A stretch of 64,000 nt of DNA from Bacteroidota bacterium. GTDB lineage: Bacteria > Bacteroidota > Ignavibacteria > Kapaibacteriales > UBA2268. The first letter of the stretch is position 1. The number at the start of each line of letters is the position of its first letter. The position numbers and the translations under genes are program-made. The DNA is taken from positions 69,046-133,045 of the forward strand of contig JAJXYC010000020.1 in assembly GCA_021780815.1 (NCBI GenBank). Reading direction: 5' to 3'. The notes below the pieces were generated by a model. It was not told where the DNA came from, searched no databases, and worked only from the letters and a program-made list of their open reading frames with translations. Positions 16,601 to 24,980 of this stretch are shown piece after piece.

Positions 16601-17602
16601 ATGAACAAATTTGGAAGATTATATAGTTTAGAAATATTTGGGGAATCCCATAGTTTTGCAACTGGCGGTATAATTGATGGCTGTCCTTCTGGATTAGATT
16701 TTGATAAGGATTTCATATCGCAAAGTTTATTAGATAGAAAAGGTAATTCTTTTGCGACAACTCCACGCAAAGAAGATGATAGATTAATTACTTTATCGGG
16801 AGTAAAAAATGGTAAAACAACAGGAACCCCTATTTCATTTTATATTTTAAATAAATCATATGAATCAAAAGATTACAATTTTGAAGAAACGCCACGACCC
16901 GGACATGCAGATTTTACTCAATTAATGAAATATGGTAAAAATGCAGATATTTCAGGAGGTGGTCATTCATCAGGCAGGCTTACATTACCTTTAGTTGTTG
17001 CTGGTTCTGTAAGTTTGTTATTGTTAAAAAAACTTTTTCCAAATATCAAAATTCAAGCAGAAATTAAAGAAATTGGTGGGCAAGTAGATTATAATGAATT
17101 GCTTGTTGAAACTGTAAAAAGGGGCGATTCTCTTGGAGGCATTGTTTTATGTAAGATATCTAACATTCCTGTTGGAATTGGCGAACCTTTTTTTGATAGC
17201 GTAGAATCAGTAATCAGTCATTTGATTTTTTCAATTCCAGGAGTAAAAGGGATTGAATTTGGAGCAGGTTTTGCTTCTGCCAAAATGTTTGGAAGCGAAA
17301 TGAACGATGAAATACTAAATCAAACAGGACAAACCAAAACAAATAATGCCGGCGGGATTGTTGGAGGAATTACCAACGGGAATGACATTATCTTTAACGT
17401 TGCCTTTCGACCACCAGCAAGCATTAAACTACCTCAAAAAACAATTAATTTAAATTCAAATCTTGAAGAAAATATAACAATTAAAGGCAAACACGACGTT
17501 TGTTATGTTTTGCGAACAAAAACAATAATTGAAAGTACAGTTGCAATTGCACTCGTTGATTTATTAATGCTTGTCGGTCAAATCCCAAGAAAACTTGAAT
17601 AA
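16601..17602 (+). CDS. aroC: Chorismate synthase
   Basis: 333 aa from the ATG at 16601, giving the family start MNKFGRLYSLEIFGESHS; the ATG at 16592 adds only three residues. It converts 5-enolpyruvylshikimate-3-phosphate to chorismate with reduced FMN, the last step of the shikimate pathway. Signatures: GESH, RPGHAD followed by GGGHSSGRLT, the phosphate/FMN region GIEFGAGFAS, and NAGGIVGGITNG near the C-terminus. Slightly shorter than the usual ~350-360 aa. No Shine-Dalgarno is visible, in line with the short leader. Divergent from the MerR gene and convergent with the double-OmpA gene, 7 nt apart. Confidence 0.93.
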   Translation: MNKFGRLYSLEIFGESHSFATGGIIDGCPSGLDFDKDFISQSLLDRKGNSFATTPRKEDDRLITLSGVKNGKTTGTPISFYILNKSYESKDYNFEETPRPGHADFTQLMKYGKNADISGGGHSSGRLTLPLVVAGSVSLLLLKKLFPNIKIQAEIKEIGGQVDYNELLVETVKRGDSLGGIVLCKISNIPVGIGEPFFDSVESVISHLIFSIPGVKGIEFGAGFASAKMFGSEMNDEILNQTGQTKTNNAGGIVGGITNGNDIIFNVAFRPPASIKLPQKTINLNSNLEENITIKGKHDVCYVLRTKTIIESTVAIALVDLLMLVGQIPRKLE

Positions 17603-17609
17603 GCACATA

Positions 17610-19652
17610 TCAATGATTATTAATAGGTGTTTCTATATTAATTGTAACCGTTCTACAATAAAATCTACCTTCCGGCAAAGAATTATCGTACAGTACCTCG
17701 GATTCTCCTTTCCCTTCAACAAGCACATTGTTTGTGATGTTTAAACGTTTTAATACTGCTAAAGCACGTTTATCTGAAATTTTTTTGTTTACATCCTCGT
17801 TCCCCATTGTATCGGTGTAACCGTATATAAAAATTTTGGAATTTGGATTAATTCGATTTTTTACAAAATCAACAACTTTTTTATGCTCTTGTCCTAAATT
17901 CGATTTACCATAATCAAATAAAATCAGAGAATAGTATTCATATTCCTTGTCAGATTGTCCAGTTCTTCTTTTGGTTTCAATACTTTTTTTAACAATTGGA
18001 ATACGCTTGACTTTTGAGCTAACACTTTGACCAACTGAATCCATAGCAGTAATGAAATATGCTAAATCTTCTCCACTCTTTGGAACATTTTTAGGAGTAA
18101 TATCCCATAAAACTTTCTGGGGCAGATTTCCTTCCCCTTTCTGATTAAATATAACATTATCTTTTTGCTTCACAACTAAATCCCAAGAATTAACACCAAC
18201 TTCTGTTAAAGCCTTAGGAATAAATTTAATTGCCTCTGTATTTAACACCCTCATTGTATCAATAGTAAAAACAGGTTCAATAAGATTTGGGTCATCAGAA
18301 GTAATTTCTACACGACGGTTTTCTTGCATTCCTTGTGGATCATCTATTCTTGAATTCTCTTTTGGTAAATTCCTTGCAGAAACTTTTATTCTATCAGGAG
18401 AAATTTTCCATACATTAACAAAATAGTTAGCGACAGCTTGCGCTCGTGCCTTGGAAAGGTCTATATTATTTTTCTCCACACCATAATCTGCATTTGTCCC
18501 TGTTAAATTTATTGTAGCATTCGGACTTTCTATTAATCTTTTCCCGATAATATTTAATAAATAATAATACGTTTCCAGTGCATTCAAATTATTAAGTTGA
18601 GCAATATCAAACCTCTTGATATCATTACTGTCAAAGACAACATATCTATCAGGAATTTTAGAAGAATTTTCATCGAAGAAAACATAGTTAAGCAAAGGTC
18701 GCATGTTATAAGAAATAAAATCTTCTATTTTAATAGAAAAGTTTTTATTTTCTTTCTGGTTTGTATCAATTTCCACTGCATCAACATCTACTACAAATAA
18801 TGGAACTTTTGCAATAGGTCCTATATCTGGGTCTGGCGGAGCGATTGGAGGAAGTGGTGGTGGCGGTGGTGGTGGTGGTGTTCTATATTTCACACTCACT
18901 CCAATTGAAAATTGATGTACTTGCCATTTTCTACCTTGCACCAAATCATTAAAATGGTATGTATAAAATAATTCAGGTACAACGAATAAAGAGTGCTGTT
19001 TATTAAACGGTAGTTTATAACTAACCCCCAACTTAAAAGAAAATTGCACATTATTTAAGCTATCCGATAAAGTTCCATAATTTTGATTTCTATATGTACG
19101 ACCATCAAGAAAAGTACCTCTATCAGCAGGTTGTGTAATTTTCTCTATTTGATAATAATCTGACGAAGTTAAAAAACTTAATCTGAACCCCGCATGAATT
19201 CCCAAATCATTGTTCCAAGGCTTATATGTGAGTAATGGCTCAATTCCGAAATCAGAAAATTTTGTATCTACATAATGTTCAAATTCACCTATTGATTCTT
19301 TCCCATCAAGCAAAATTGGAGTTTCTTCATAAGCATGGAATTTTGCATACATTTGCGAGTATGTTATTCGTGCTGTTACTTGCATAAGGTAATTTAATGG
19401 GTAATCAAATATTCCACCAACATAAAATCCACTTCCAGAACCACTTTCATATTTTGGACAACAACTTGGCACACCAGGCAATGTTCTAAAATCAGTTGCA
19501 TGGTAATTATAATTATAACCAACTAATAATCCATAGTAAGGTTTTAATTCAAGTGAATCTTGATTATCTTGTAGATTAGATGTATCTTGAGAGTAATTTT
19601 GCTCTGTTAATACAAATAAAAACAATATTGTATAAAAAAGAAATTTTTGCAT
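17610..19652 (-). CDS. Outer membrane protein with two tandem OmpA-like domains
   Basis: 680 aa. Signal peptide (KFLFYTILFLFVLTEQNYS), an N-terminal ~230-residue beta-barrel-like region (repeated aromatic-ended strands), a poly-Pro hinge (eight Pro, then LPPIAPPDPD, ~265-285), and two OmpA C-terminal-like peptidoglycan-binding modules. The first (~375-470) has LTGTNADYG, LSKARAQAVANYF and ENRRVEI. The second (~575-670) has IYGYTDTMGNE, ISDKRALAVLKRL and CRTVTINI. OmpA domains tie the outer membrane to peptidoglycan. Having two in one chain separated by an Ig-like stretch is unusual. Convergent with aroC. Confidence 0.85.
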   Translation of the reverse strand: MQKFLFYTILFLFVLTEQNYSQDTSNLQDNQDSLELKPYYGLLVGYNYNYHATDFRTLPGVPSCCPKYESGSGSGFYVGGIFDYPLNYLMQVTARITYSQMYAKFHAYEETPILLDGKESIGEFEHYVDTKFSDFGIEPLLTYKPWNNDLGIHAGFRLSFLTSSDYYQIEKITQPADRGTFLDGRTYRNQNYGTLSDSLNNVQFSFKLGVSYKLPFNKQHSLFVVPELFYTYHFNDLVQGRKWQVHQFSIGVSVKYRTPPPPPPPPLPPIAPPDPDIGPIAKVPLFVVDVDAVEIDTNQKENKNFSIKIEDFISYNMRPLLNYVFFDENSSKIPDRYVVFDSNDIKRFDIAQLNNLNALETYYYLLNIIGKRLIESPNATINLTGTNADYGVEKNNIDLSKARAQAVANYFVNVWKISPDRIKVSARNLPKENSRIDDPQGMQENRRVEITSDDPNLIEPVFTIDTMRVLNTEAIKFIPKALTEVGVNSWDLVVKQKDNVIFNQKGEGNLPQKVLWDITPKNVPKSGEDLAYFITAMDSVGQSVSSKVKRIPIVKKSIETKRRTGQSDKEYEYYSLILFDYGKSNLGQEHKKVVDFVKNRINPNSKIFIYGYTDTMGNEDVNKKISDKRALAVLKRLNITNNVLVEGKGESEVLYDNSLPEGRFYCRTVTINIETPINNH

Positions 19653-19670
19653 TCTTAAATATTTTTTTTA

Positions 19671-19678
19671 CAAAATTA
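19671..19678 (-). promoter_or_regulatory. TAnnTTTG promoter box
   Basis: Perfect TAATTTTG on the minus strand, 18 nt before the ATG of the double-OmpA gene. Confidence 0.5.
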
Positions 19679-19703
19679 ATCAATTTAATCACTAAAACTA
19701 ATA

Positions 19704-19739
19704 ATATATTAAATTATATATTAAATTATATATTAAATT
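19704..19739. repeat. 12-bp tandem repeat, three copies
   Basis: ATATATTAAATT repeated three times without a mismatch in the AT-rich spacer between the double-OmpA gene and flhA. Too short and simple to assign a role. Confidence 0.8.
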
Positions 19740-19804
19740 ATCATAAACATAAATTAAAAAAACACAAATTTATTGGCATTAAAGTTGTAATTATTATTAA
19801 GAAT

Positions 19805-19812
19805 TATATTTG
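19805..19812 (+). promoter_or_regulatory. TAnnTTTG promoter box for flhA
   Basis: Perfect TATATTTG, 86 nt before the flhA ATG. Flagellar genes may use other sigma factors; no sigma-28 or sigma-54 site was recognised. Confidence 0.35.
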
Positions 19813-19898
19813 ATATTTTTATAATATATTAATATTCAATAAGTTATATAAATATTTTATTTAATTAAAAAGGATCTTGGAGTATAATATTATAATTA

Positions 19899-22028
19899 AT
19901 GGCTAAAAATAAGCAAATAAATAGAACATTGGCTGAAAATTCCCAACCAAGGATAGTATCGCTTTTTACAAAAAACCCTGATATGATACTTGCAGGTGGT
20001 GTTCTAGTTATTATGGCTTTGTTATTAATTCCACTTCCACCATTTTTGTTAGATTTGTTATTGGCAACAAATATTACAATTTCAGTTTTAACTTTGATAC
20101 TTTCATTATACTTGATGTCTCCATTAGATTTTTCAAGTTTTCCTACAATTTTGTTAATTACAACACTTTTTAGATTAGGTTTAAATGTTGCCTCAACGAG
20201 GTTAATTTTAGGAAAAGGATATGCAGGTAATATTATAAACGCTTTTGGTTCATTTGTTATACAAGGAAATTATATAGTCGGATTTATAATCTTTTTAATA
20301 CTTATTGTTATTAATTTTATTGTAATTATTAAAGGTTCCACCAGAATAGCCGAAGTAACAGCACGGTTTACTTTAGATGCTTTACCAGGCAAACAAATGA
20401 GTATTGATGCAGATTTAAATGCTGGATATATTGATGAAACTACTGCACGAAAAAGAAGAGAACAATTAACCAAAGAAGCAGACTTCTTCGGTTCAATGGA
20501 TGGTGCATCAAAATTTATTCGTGGTGATGCTATTGCTGGACTGATAATTTCAACAATTAATATTATAGGTGGCTTTGCTATTGGTATTTTGCAAATGAAT
20601 TTAACTTTTACAGAATCTGCCGCAAGATATACAATTTTAACAGTAGGTGACGGTTTAGTTTCACAAATTCCTGCTTTGCTAATTTCTGTAGGTGCAGGTT
20701 TAGTGGTTACTCGTTCTGCTTCTTCCAATCAACTTGATATTGAACTAAAAAAGCAATACGCCTACAAACCAAAACCTTTATTTGTTGTTTCAGGTTTACT
20801 TTTATTTATTTCTCTTATACCTAACTTTCCATTTTTCCCGTTTTTTGTTTTAAGTTTAATTACAGGTTCTATGGGTTATTATAGAATACAGAAAAATAAA
20901 AAAGACGAAGCATCTAAAATACAAGAAGAACAAAACAAACATCTTACTGAAAGCAAACCACAAGAACAGCCAGTAGAAGAATCTCTTAGAATAGACCCAA
21001 TTGAAATTGACCTCGGTTATAATTTAATTTCATTAGTTGATGAAGCGCAAGGTGGAGATGTATTCAAAAGAATTACTAATATACGGAAGCAATTAGCAAC
21101 AGAATTAGGTATTATTTTGCCTCCTGTAAGAGTTAGAGATAATTTGCAGCTGGAACCAGAAGAATATGTAGTAAAAATCCGAGGAAATGAAATTGCAAAA
21201 AATAAATTATATCCCAACTTATTACTGGCAATGAATCCAGGTACTGCTGATGGAGAACTCGATGGAACGAAAGTAACAGAACCTGTCTTCGGATTACCAG
21301 CCACATGGATACCTTATAATGCTCGTGAAAGTGCAGAAATTAGTGGCTATACTGTTGTTGAATCAGCAACTGTGTTAAGTACCCATTTAACTGAATTATT
21401 GAAGCGTAACGCAGATAAACTCCTCTCTCGCCAAGAAGTTAAAAAATTAGTTGATAACCTTGAACCTACCCATAAAGTTTTACTTGATGAAATGGCAAGC
21501 GAAAATTTACCGCTTTCAACAGTTCAAAAAGTATTACAAAATCTTTTAATTGAAAGTATTCCAATTAGAGACCTACCACAAATTTTAGAAAGTTTGTTAG
21601 ATTATTATAAAATCACAAAAAATATAGATGTGCTTACTGAATACGTAAGGCACAATCTTTCTGAAACTATAAAGAAATTATATCAAGATGAAAATAATGT
21701 AGTTCACGTTATCGCTCTTGACGGTGAAATTGAAGATATGATGACGCGTCAATTACAATCAAGCAATCAGCTTGCCGTGAGTTCATCATTGGGATTAGCT
21801 CCACAAGTAATTCAAGATATTAATCATAGTATATCAGAAGCAATTGATGAAGTAACAATTTTAGGTTATATGCCGGTAGTTATTTGTTCAGCACAAGTAA
21901 GACCTTATTTATTCCGTATGATTCATTCACAATTCCCAATGGTATCTGTAATAAGTTACACAGAATTACCTGCCGATACAGATATTGAGGTACATACTTC
22001 AATAAAAATTGGAGAAAAAGTAAGTTAA
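19899..22028 (+). CDS. flhA: Flagellar type III export gate protein FlhA
   Basis: 709 aa. N-terminal half with about eight membrane helices and the FHIPEP-family signature region (SPLDFSSFPTILLITTLFRLGLNVASTR, ~70-97), then RFTLDALPGKQMSIDADLNAG, followed by a ~340-residue cytoplasmic domain. FlhA forms the nonameric export gate of the flagellar basal body. The length and the cytoplasmic domain (GLPATWI, TVVESATVLSTHL, DREVKKLV-like LSRQEVKKLVDNL) fit flagellar FlhA, not injectisome SctV. No other flagellar gene is adjacent. Intact. It converges with ftsI, leaving 1 nt between stops. Confidence 0.94.
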   Translation: MAKNKQINRTLAENSQPRIVSLFTKNPDMILAGGVLVIMALLLIPLPPFLLDLLLATNITISVLTLILSLYLMSPLDFSSFPTILLITTLFRLGLNVASTRLILGKGYAGNIINAFGSFVIQGNYIVGFIIFLILIVINFIVIIKGSTRIAEVTARFTLDALPGKQMSIDADLNAGYIDETTARKRREQLTKEADFFGSMDGASKFIRGDAIAGLIISTINIIGGFAIGILQMNLTFTESAARYTILTVGDGLVSQIPALLISVGAGLVVTRSASSNQLDIELKKQYAYKPKPLFVVSGLLLFISLIPNFPFFPFFVLSLITGSMGYYRIQKNKKDEASKIQEEQNKHLTESKPQEQPVEESLRIDPIEIDLGYNLISLVDEAQGGDVFKRITNIRKQLATELGIILPPVRVRDNLQLEPEEYVVKIRGNEIAKNKLYPNLLLAMNPGTADGELDGTKVTEPVFGLPATWIPYNARESAEISGYTVVESATVLSTHLTELLKRNADKLLSRQEVKKLVDNLEPTHKVLLDEMASENLPLSTVQKVLQNLLIESIPIRDLPQILESLLDYYKITKNIDVLTEYVRHNLSETIKKLYQDENNVVHVIALDGEIEDMMTRQLQSSNQLAVSSSLGLAPQVIQDINHSISEAIDEVTILGYMPVVICSAQVRPYLFRMIHSQFPMVSVISYTELPADTDIEVHTSIKIGEKVS

Positions 22029-22029
22029 T

Positions 22030-23763
22030 CTACTTTTTTAAAGCATTAATTAAAACATCAGATGAATTAACGATTCTTAAAGCAATATTCCTGAAAATTG
22101 GTGCAGCCGTGGCTCCCCCGTAATAATTCCCTTTTGGATTATCTAATACAATTATCATAGCAATTTGAGGATTTTCAACTGGGAAAAATCCAACAAAAGA
22201 AGCATTATATTTAGATTTAGAATAAGTCCCATCAACAAGTTGTTGAGATGTCCCTGTCTTACCAGCTATTCTCATATTATCAATTTTCACAGATTTACCT
22301 GTCCCTCTATCAACAATTCCAGTAAATAATTCTTTAATTAAATCTGATGTTTCTTTTGAAATAACACGTCTGATTTTTTTTGGCTGTGCTTTATATATAT
22401 AATTGCCACTATTATCAAAAATTGATTTCACAAGAAAAGGTTTTACCAAATTTCCACCATTTGCAGCTGCACAATATGCTAATAATATTTGCAAAGGAGT
22501 AGTAGAAATACCATAGCCAAAACCTATATACCTTTGTAAGGTTAGAGTTATTTCGTCGGGACTGGGAATTCTGCCTCTTGCTTCACCTGGTAATTCAATA
22601 TCAGTAAGTAATCCAAATCCAAAATCTCTAATATATTTATAAAAAGTTTTTTTAGGTATCTTTGCTGCAACTTGTGCAAAAACAATGTTGCTTGAACGTT
22701 CTATTGCTTGACGGAAGGTCATATCTCCGAGATTGTGAACATCTCTTATGATGCTACCTTGGACGTGATAAGCACCTCCATAGCCAGAAAAAACTTGGTC
22801 TGGATATACTAATTTTTCTTCCAATGCTGCTGATGCAGTAACTAATTTAAAGGTTGAACCCGGTTCATATTCATCATTTATTGCTCGATTACGAACTAAT
22901 TCAGGTTTCCGTTCTGATATTATATTAGGATTAAATGTTGGCGCAGAAGCAAGTGCATAAATTTCACCTGTATTTGGATTCATTACAATAACGCTTCCAG
23001 CATCAGATTGAGTAGTTTTCAGACCAGATTCTAGTTCAAATTCTACAATATTTTGCAAATTTGAATTAATTGTTAATTCCACGTTATTACCATCAACTGG
23101 CTTTACACTTGGTAATTCAGCGCCAGCGTGGAAATTTCTCAACAAATCTCTTTTGAAAACCATATAACCTGACTTACCCCGTAATAAAGAATCATATTGA
23201 AATTCAATACCACTAATCCCTACTCCATCAGAATTAATAAATCCCATCAGATGTGCAGCTAAATTGTCGTAAGGGTATATTCTTTCATTTAATTCATCAA
23301 TTCTTACGCCATAAAAATTCAATTTGTTCAAAGTATCTTTGTACTGTATATTGATATTTTTTGCCAAAATAACATATCGCTGATTTGTATCTGCAACTTT
23401 TTTTAAATAGTAATTTGCAGTTTCACCAGTAATTGACGAAAGCAGATTAATCAATTCTTTCTTTTTATCTGAATCTGACGCAATCACTTTTGGGTCAGCG
23501 GCAACAATTAAAGATTTAGAATTTGTCGCTAGCACAACACCTTGATTATCTAAAATCTCGCCTCTATTGGCTTTCAACTCTACTTTTTTCAACTGAATTG
23601 TTTGTGCTTGTTTCGCATATTGACTATGCTTAATAATTTGTATTATAAAAAGTCTACCAACCAATACAACGGTAATTAGTGAAAAAATAAGTATTAATGT
23701 TAGCAATTTCCAACTTGATGTCGAAGTTAAAGTGAAATTTTTATGCTCTTTTACCCTTTTCAT
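22030..23763 (-). CDS. ftsI: Septal peptidoglycan transpeptidase (FtsI/PBP3-like)
   Basis: 577 aa class B penicillin-binding protein. One N-terminal membrane anchor (LLTLILIFSLITVVLVGRLFI), a dimerisation domain with KANRGEILD, then the transpeptidase domain with STFK (~301), SSN and KTGTSQ (~502). It cross-links peptidoglycan at the division site. FtsL lies 14 nt upstream in the same operon, as in division clusters, but mraZ/mraW and murE do not flank it, so the cluster is split. No PASTA domain. The C-terminal region is intact (GGATAAPIF). Confidence 0.9.
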   Translation of the reverse strand: MKRVKEHKNFTLTSTSSWKLLTLILIFSLITVVLVGRLFIIQIIKHSQYAKQAQTIQLKKVELKANRGEILDNQGVVLATNSKSLIVAADPKVIASDSDKKKELINLLSSITGETANYYLKKVADTNQRYVILAKNINIQYKDTLNKLNFYGVRIDELNERIYPYDNLAAHLMGFINSDGVGISGIEFQYDSLLRGKSGYMVFKRDLLRNFHAGAELPSVKPVDGNNVELTINSNLQNIVEFELESGLKTTQSDAGSVIVMNPNTGEIYALASAPTFNPNIISERKPELVRNRAINDEYEPGSTFKLVTASAALEEKLVYPDQVFSGYGGAYHVQGSIIRDVHNLGDMTFRQAIERSSNIVFAQVAAKIPKKTFYKYIRDFGFGLLTDIELPGEARGRIPSPDEITLTLQRYIGFGYGISTTPLQILLAYCAAANGGNLVKPFLVKSIFDNSGNYIYKAQPKKIRRVISKETSDLIKELFTGIVDRGTGKSVKIDNMRIAGKTGTSQQLVDGTYSKSKYNASFVGFFPVENPQIAMIIVLDNPKGNYYGGATAAPIFRNIALRIVNSSDVLINALKK

Positions 23764-23777
23764 ACTAAATATTTTGT

Positions 23778-24089
23778 TTATTTACTGCTATGTGTTATAA
23801 CAACTGGTGCTTCATCATTTAGTATCATTCCAAGCCTTTGTTGAGCAATTGGAATAATCCTATCTGGGGAACGTAACTGAGTATTTTCCCTGCTTAACAC
23901 CTCATTTTGAGAACTAATATCTTTCAGTTCAATCTCCAAACGATGATTTTCAAGTAGTAGTTTGTTTACCCTATTGACATTGCTTATCCAAAGCACCATT
24001 GTAATAACAACCAAAACAATAGATGATAAAACCTTCCATCTATTGTGCAAAAACCAGATTTTAAATGATTTAAATGCTCCCACGTTCAC
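23778..24089 (-). CDS. ftsL: Cell division protein FtsL-like
   Basis: 103 aa: short basic N-terminus, one membrane helix (VLSSIVLVVITMVLWIS), then a heptad-patterned coiled coil (NRVNKLLLENHRLEIELKDI) and a C-terminal part with RIIPIAQQRLGM, the FtsL/DivIC motif. It bridges FtsB and FtsI in the divisome. The start is a GTG at 24089; another GTG is two codons downstream. Identification rests on topology, the short motif and the position directly before ftsI. Confidence 0.75.
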   Translation of the reverse strand: MNVGAFKSFKIWFLHNRWKVLSSIVLVVITMVLWISNVNRVNKLLLENHRLEIELKDISSQNEVLSRENTQLRSPDRIIPIAQQRLGMILNDEAPVVITHSSK

Positions 24090-24120
24090 AAATGTTGTAA
24101 ATTAACAATTCCCCTTAATA

Positions 24121-24128
24121 CAAATTTA
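24121..24128 (-). promoter_or_regulatory. TAnnTTTG promoter box for ftsL-ftsI
   Basis: Perfect TAAATTTG on the minus strand, 31 nt before the ftsL start. Confidence 0.5.
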
Positions 24129-24217
24129 GCAAATTATTCACTTTGTTATACGTCAAAACTTAATTATTTTTATTTTTATTATATTTTTATATTTTTATAT
24201 TAAATTAGGTCTCACAT

Positions 24218-24892
24218 TTGAATAAAAAAGCAATCATATTATTAAGCGGCGGAATGGATTCTGCTGTTGTACTTGCAATTGCAAAGGATTTAGGGTTTGA
24301 CTTATATGCTTTACATTTAAATTATGGACAAAGAACCCAAGATGCTGAATTAAATGCATTTGAAAATCTTTGCAAACATTATTCTGTAAAAGAAAAATTA
24401 GTTGTTGATATTAATTATTTAACACAAATTGGTGGAAGTAGTTTAACTGATTTAAAGATTCAAATCCCAGATGCACAAATTAATTCACAAGATATTCCAA
24501 ATACTTATGTGCCATTTCGGAATGCAAATATTTTAGCAATTGCAACAAGTTGGGCAGAGGTAATAGGAGCAGAAGCTTTATTTATTGGTGCTAACCAAAT
24601 TGATTCGAGTGGTTACCCAGATACTCGTGATGAATTTTTCAAATCCTATGAGAAGATGATTGATTTGGGAACAAAACCTACAACAAAAATTAAAATTTTT
24701 ACCCCAATAATACAAATGACAAAGAAAGAAATTGTTGAACAAGGACAAAAGTTAAATGTTCCATTTGAACTTACTTGGAGTTGCTATAGAGAATCAGAAA
24801 TATCTTGTGGAACTTGCGATTCTTGTACATTAAGGTTAAAAGGATTTAAAGATGCAGGATTCGCCGACCCAATACCATATAAAATAAAGTAA
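24218..24892 (+). CDS. queC: 7-cyano-7-deazaguanine (preQ0) synthase
   Basis: 224 aa PP-loop ATPase that turns 7-carboxy-7-deazaguanine into preQ0 for queuosine in tRNA. The PP-loop SGGMDSAV is at ~10-17. The zinc site is C-terminal (SCYRESEISCGTCDSC). The start is a TTG at 24218, about 9 nt after AGGT; no better ATG exists without losing the PP-loop. No preQ1 riboswitch is seen upstream. Divergent from ftsL. Confidence 0.94.
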   Translation: MNKKAIILLSGGMDSAVVLAIAKDLGFDLYALHLNYGQRTQDAELNAFENLCKHYSVKEKLVVDINYLTQIGGSSLTDLKIQIPDAQINSQDIPNTYVPFRNANILAIATSWAEVIGAEALFIGANQIDSSGYPDTRDEFFKSYEKMIDLGTKPTTKIKIFTPIIQMTKKEIVEQGQKLNVPFELTWSCYRESEISCGTCDSCTLRLKGFKDAGFADPIPYKIK

Positions 24893-24952
24893 ACTGAAAT
24901 TTTATCATATTATTTTTTTATAAATTGAACTAAAAAGATTTAATAAATTTCG

Positions 24953-24960
24953 TAATTTTG
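24953..24960 (+). promoter_or_regulatory. TAnnTTTG promoter box for lpxC/fabZ
   Basis: Perfect TAATTTTG, 20 nt before the ATG. Confidence 0.55.
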
Positions 24961-24980
24961 TAAATTCAAAATGAAAGTAA

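Noticed and set aside
19704-19739. CRISPR-like repeat array
   Set aside because: Units of 12 bp repeat head to tail without spacers.
19580-19813. Plus-strand open frame upstream of flhA
   Set aside because: It overlaps the double-OmpA gene start and a tandem repeat; composition is AT-driven (Asn, Ile, Lys).
19899-22028. Injectisome SctV (type III secretion)
   Set aside because: Sequence and length resemble flagellar FlhA more closely, and no injectisome genes are seen.
24093-24217. preQ1 riboswitch before queC
   Set aside because: No preQ1 aptamer pattern was found in the short AT-rich leader.
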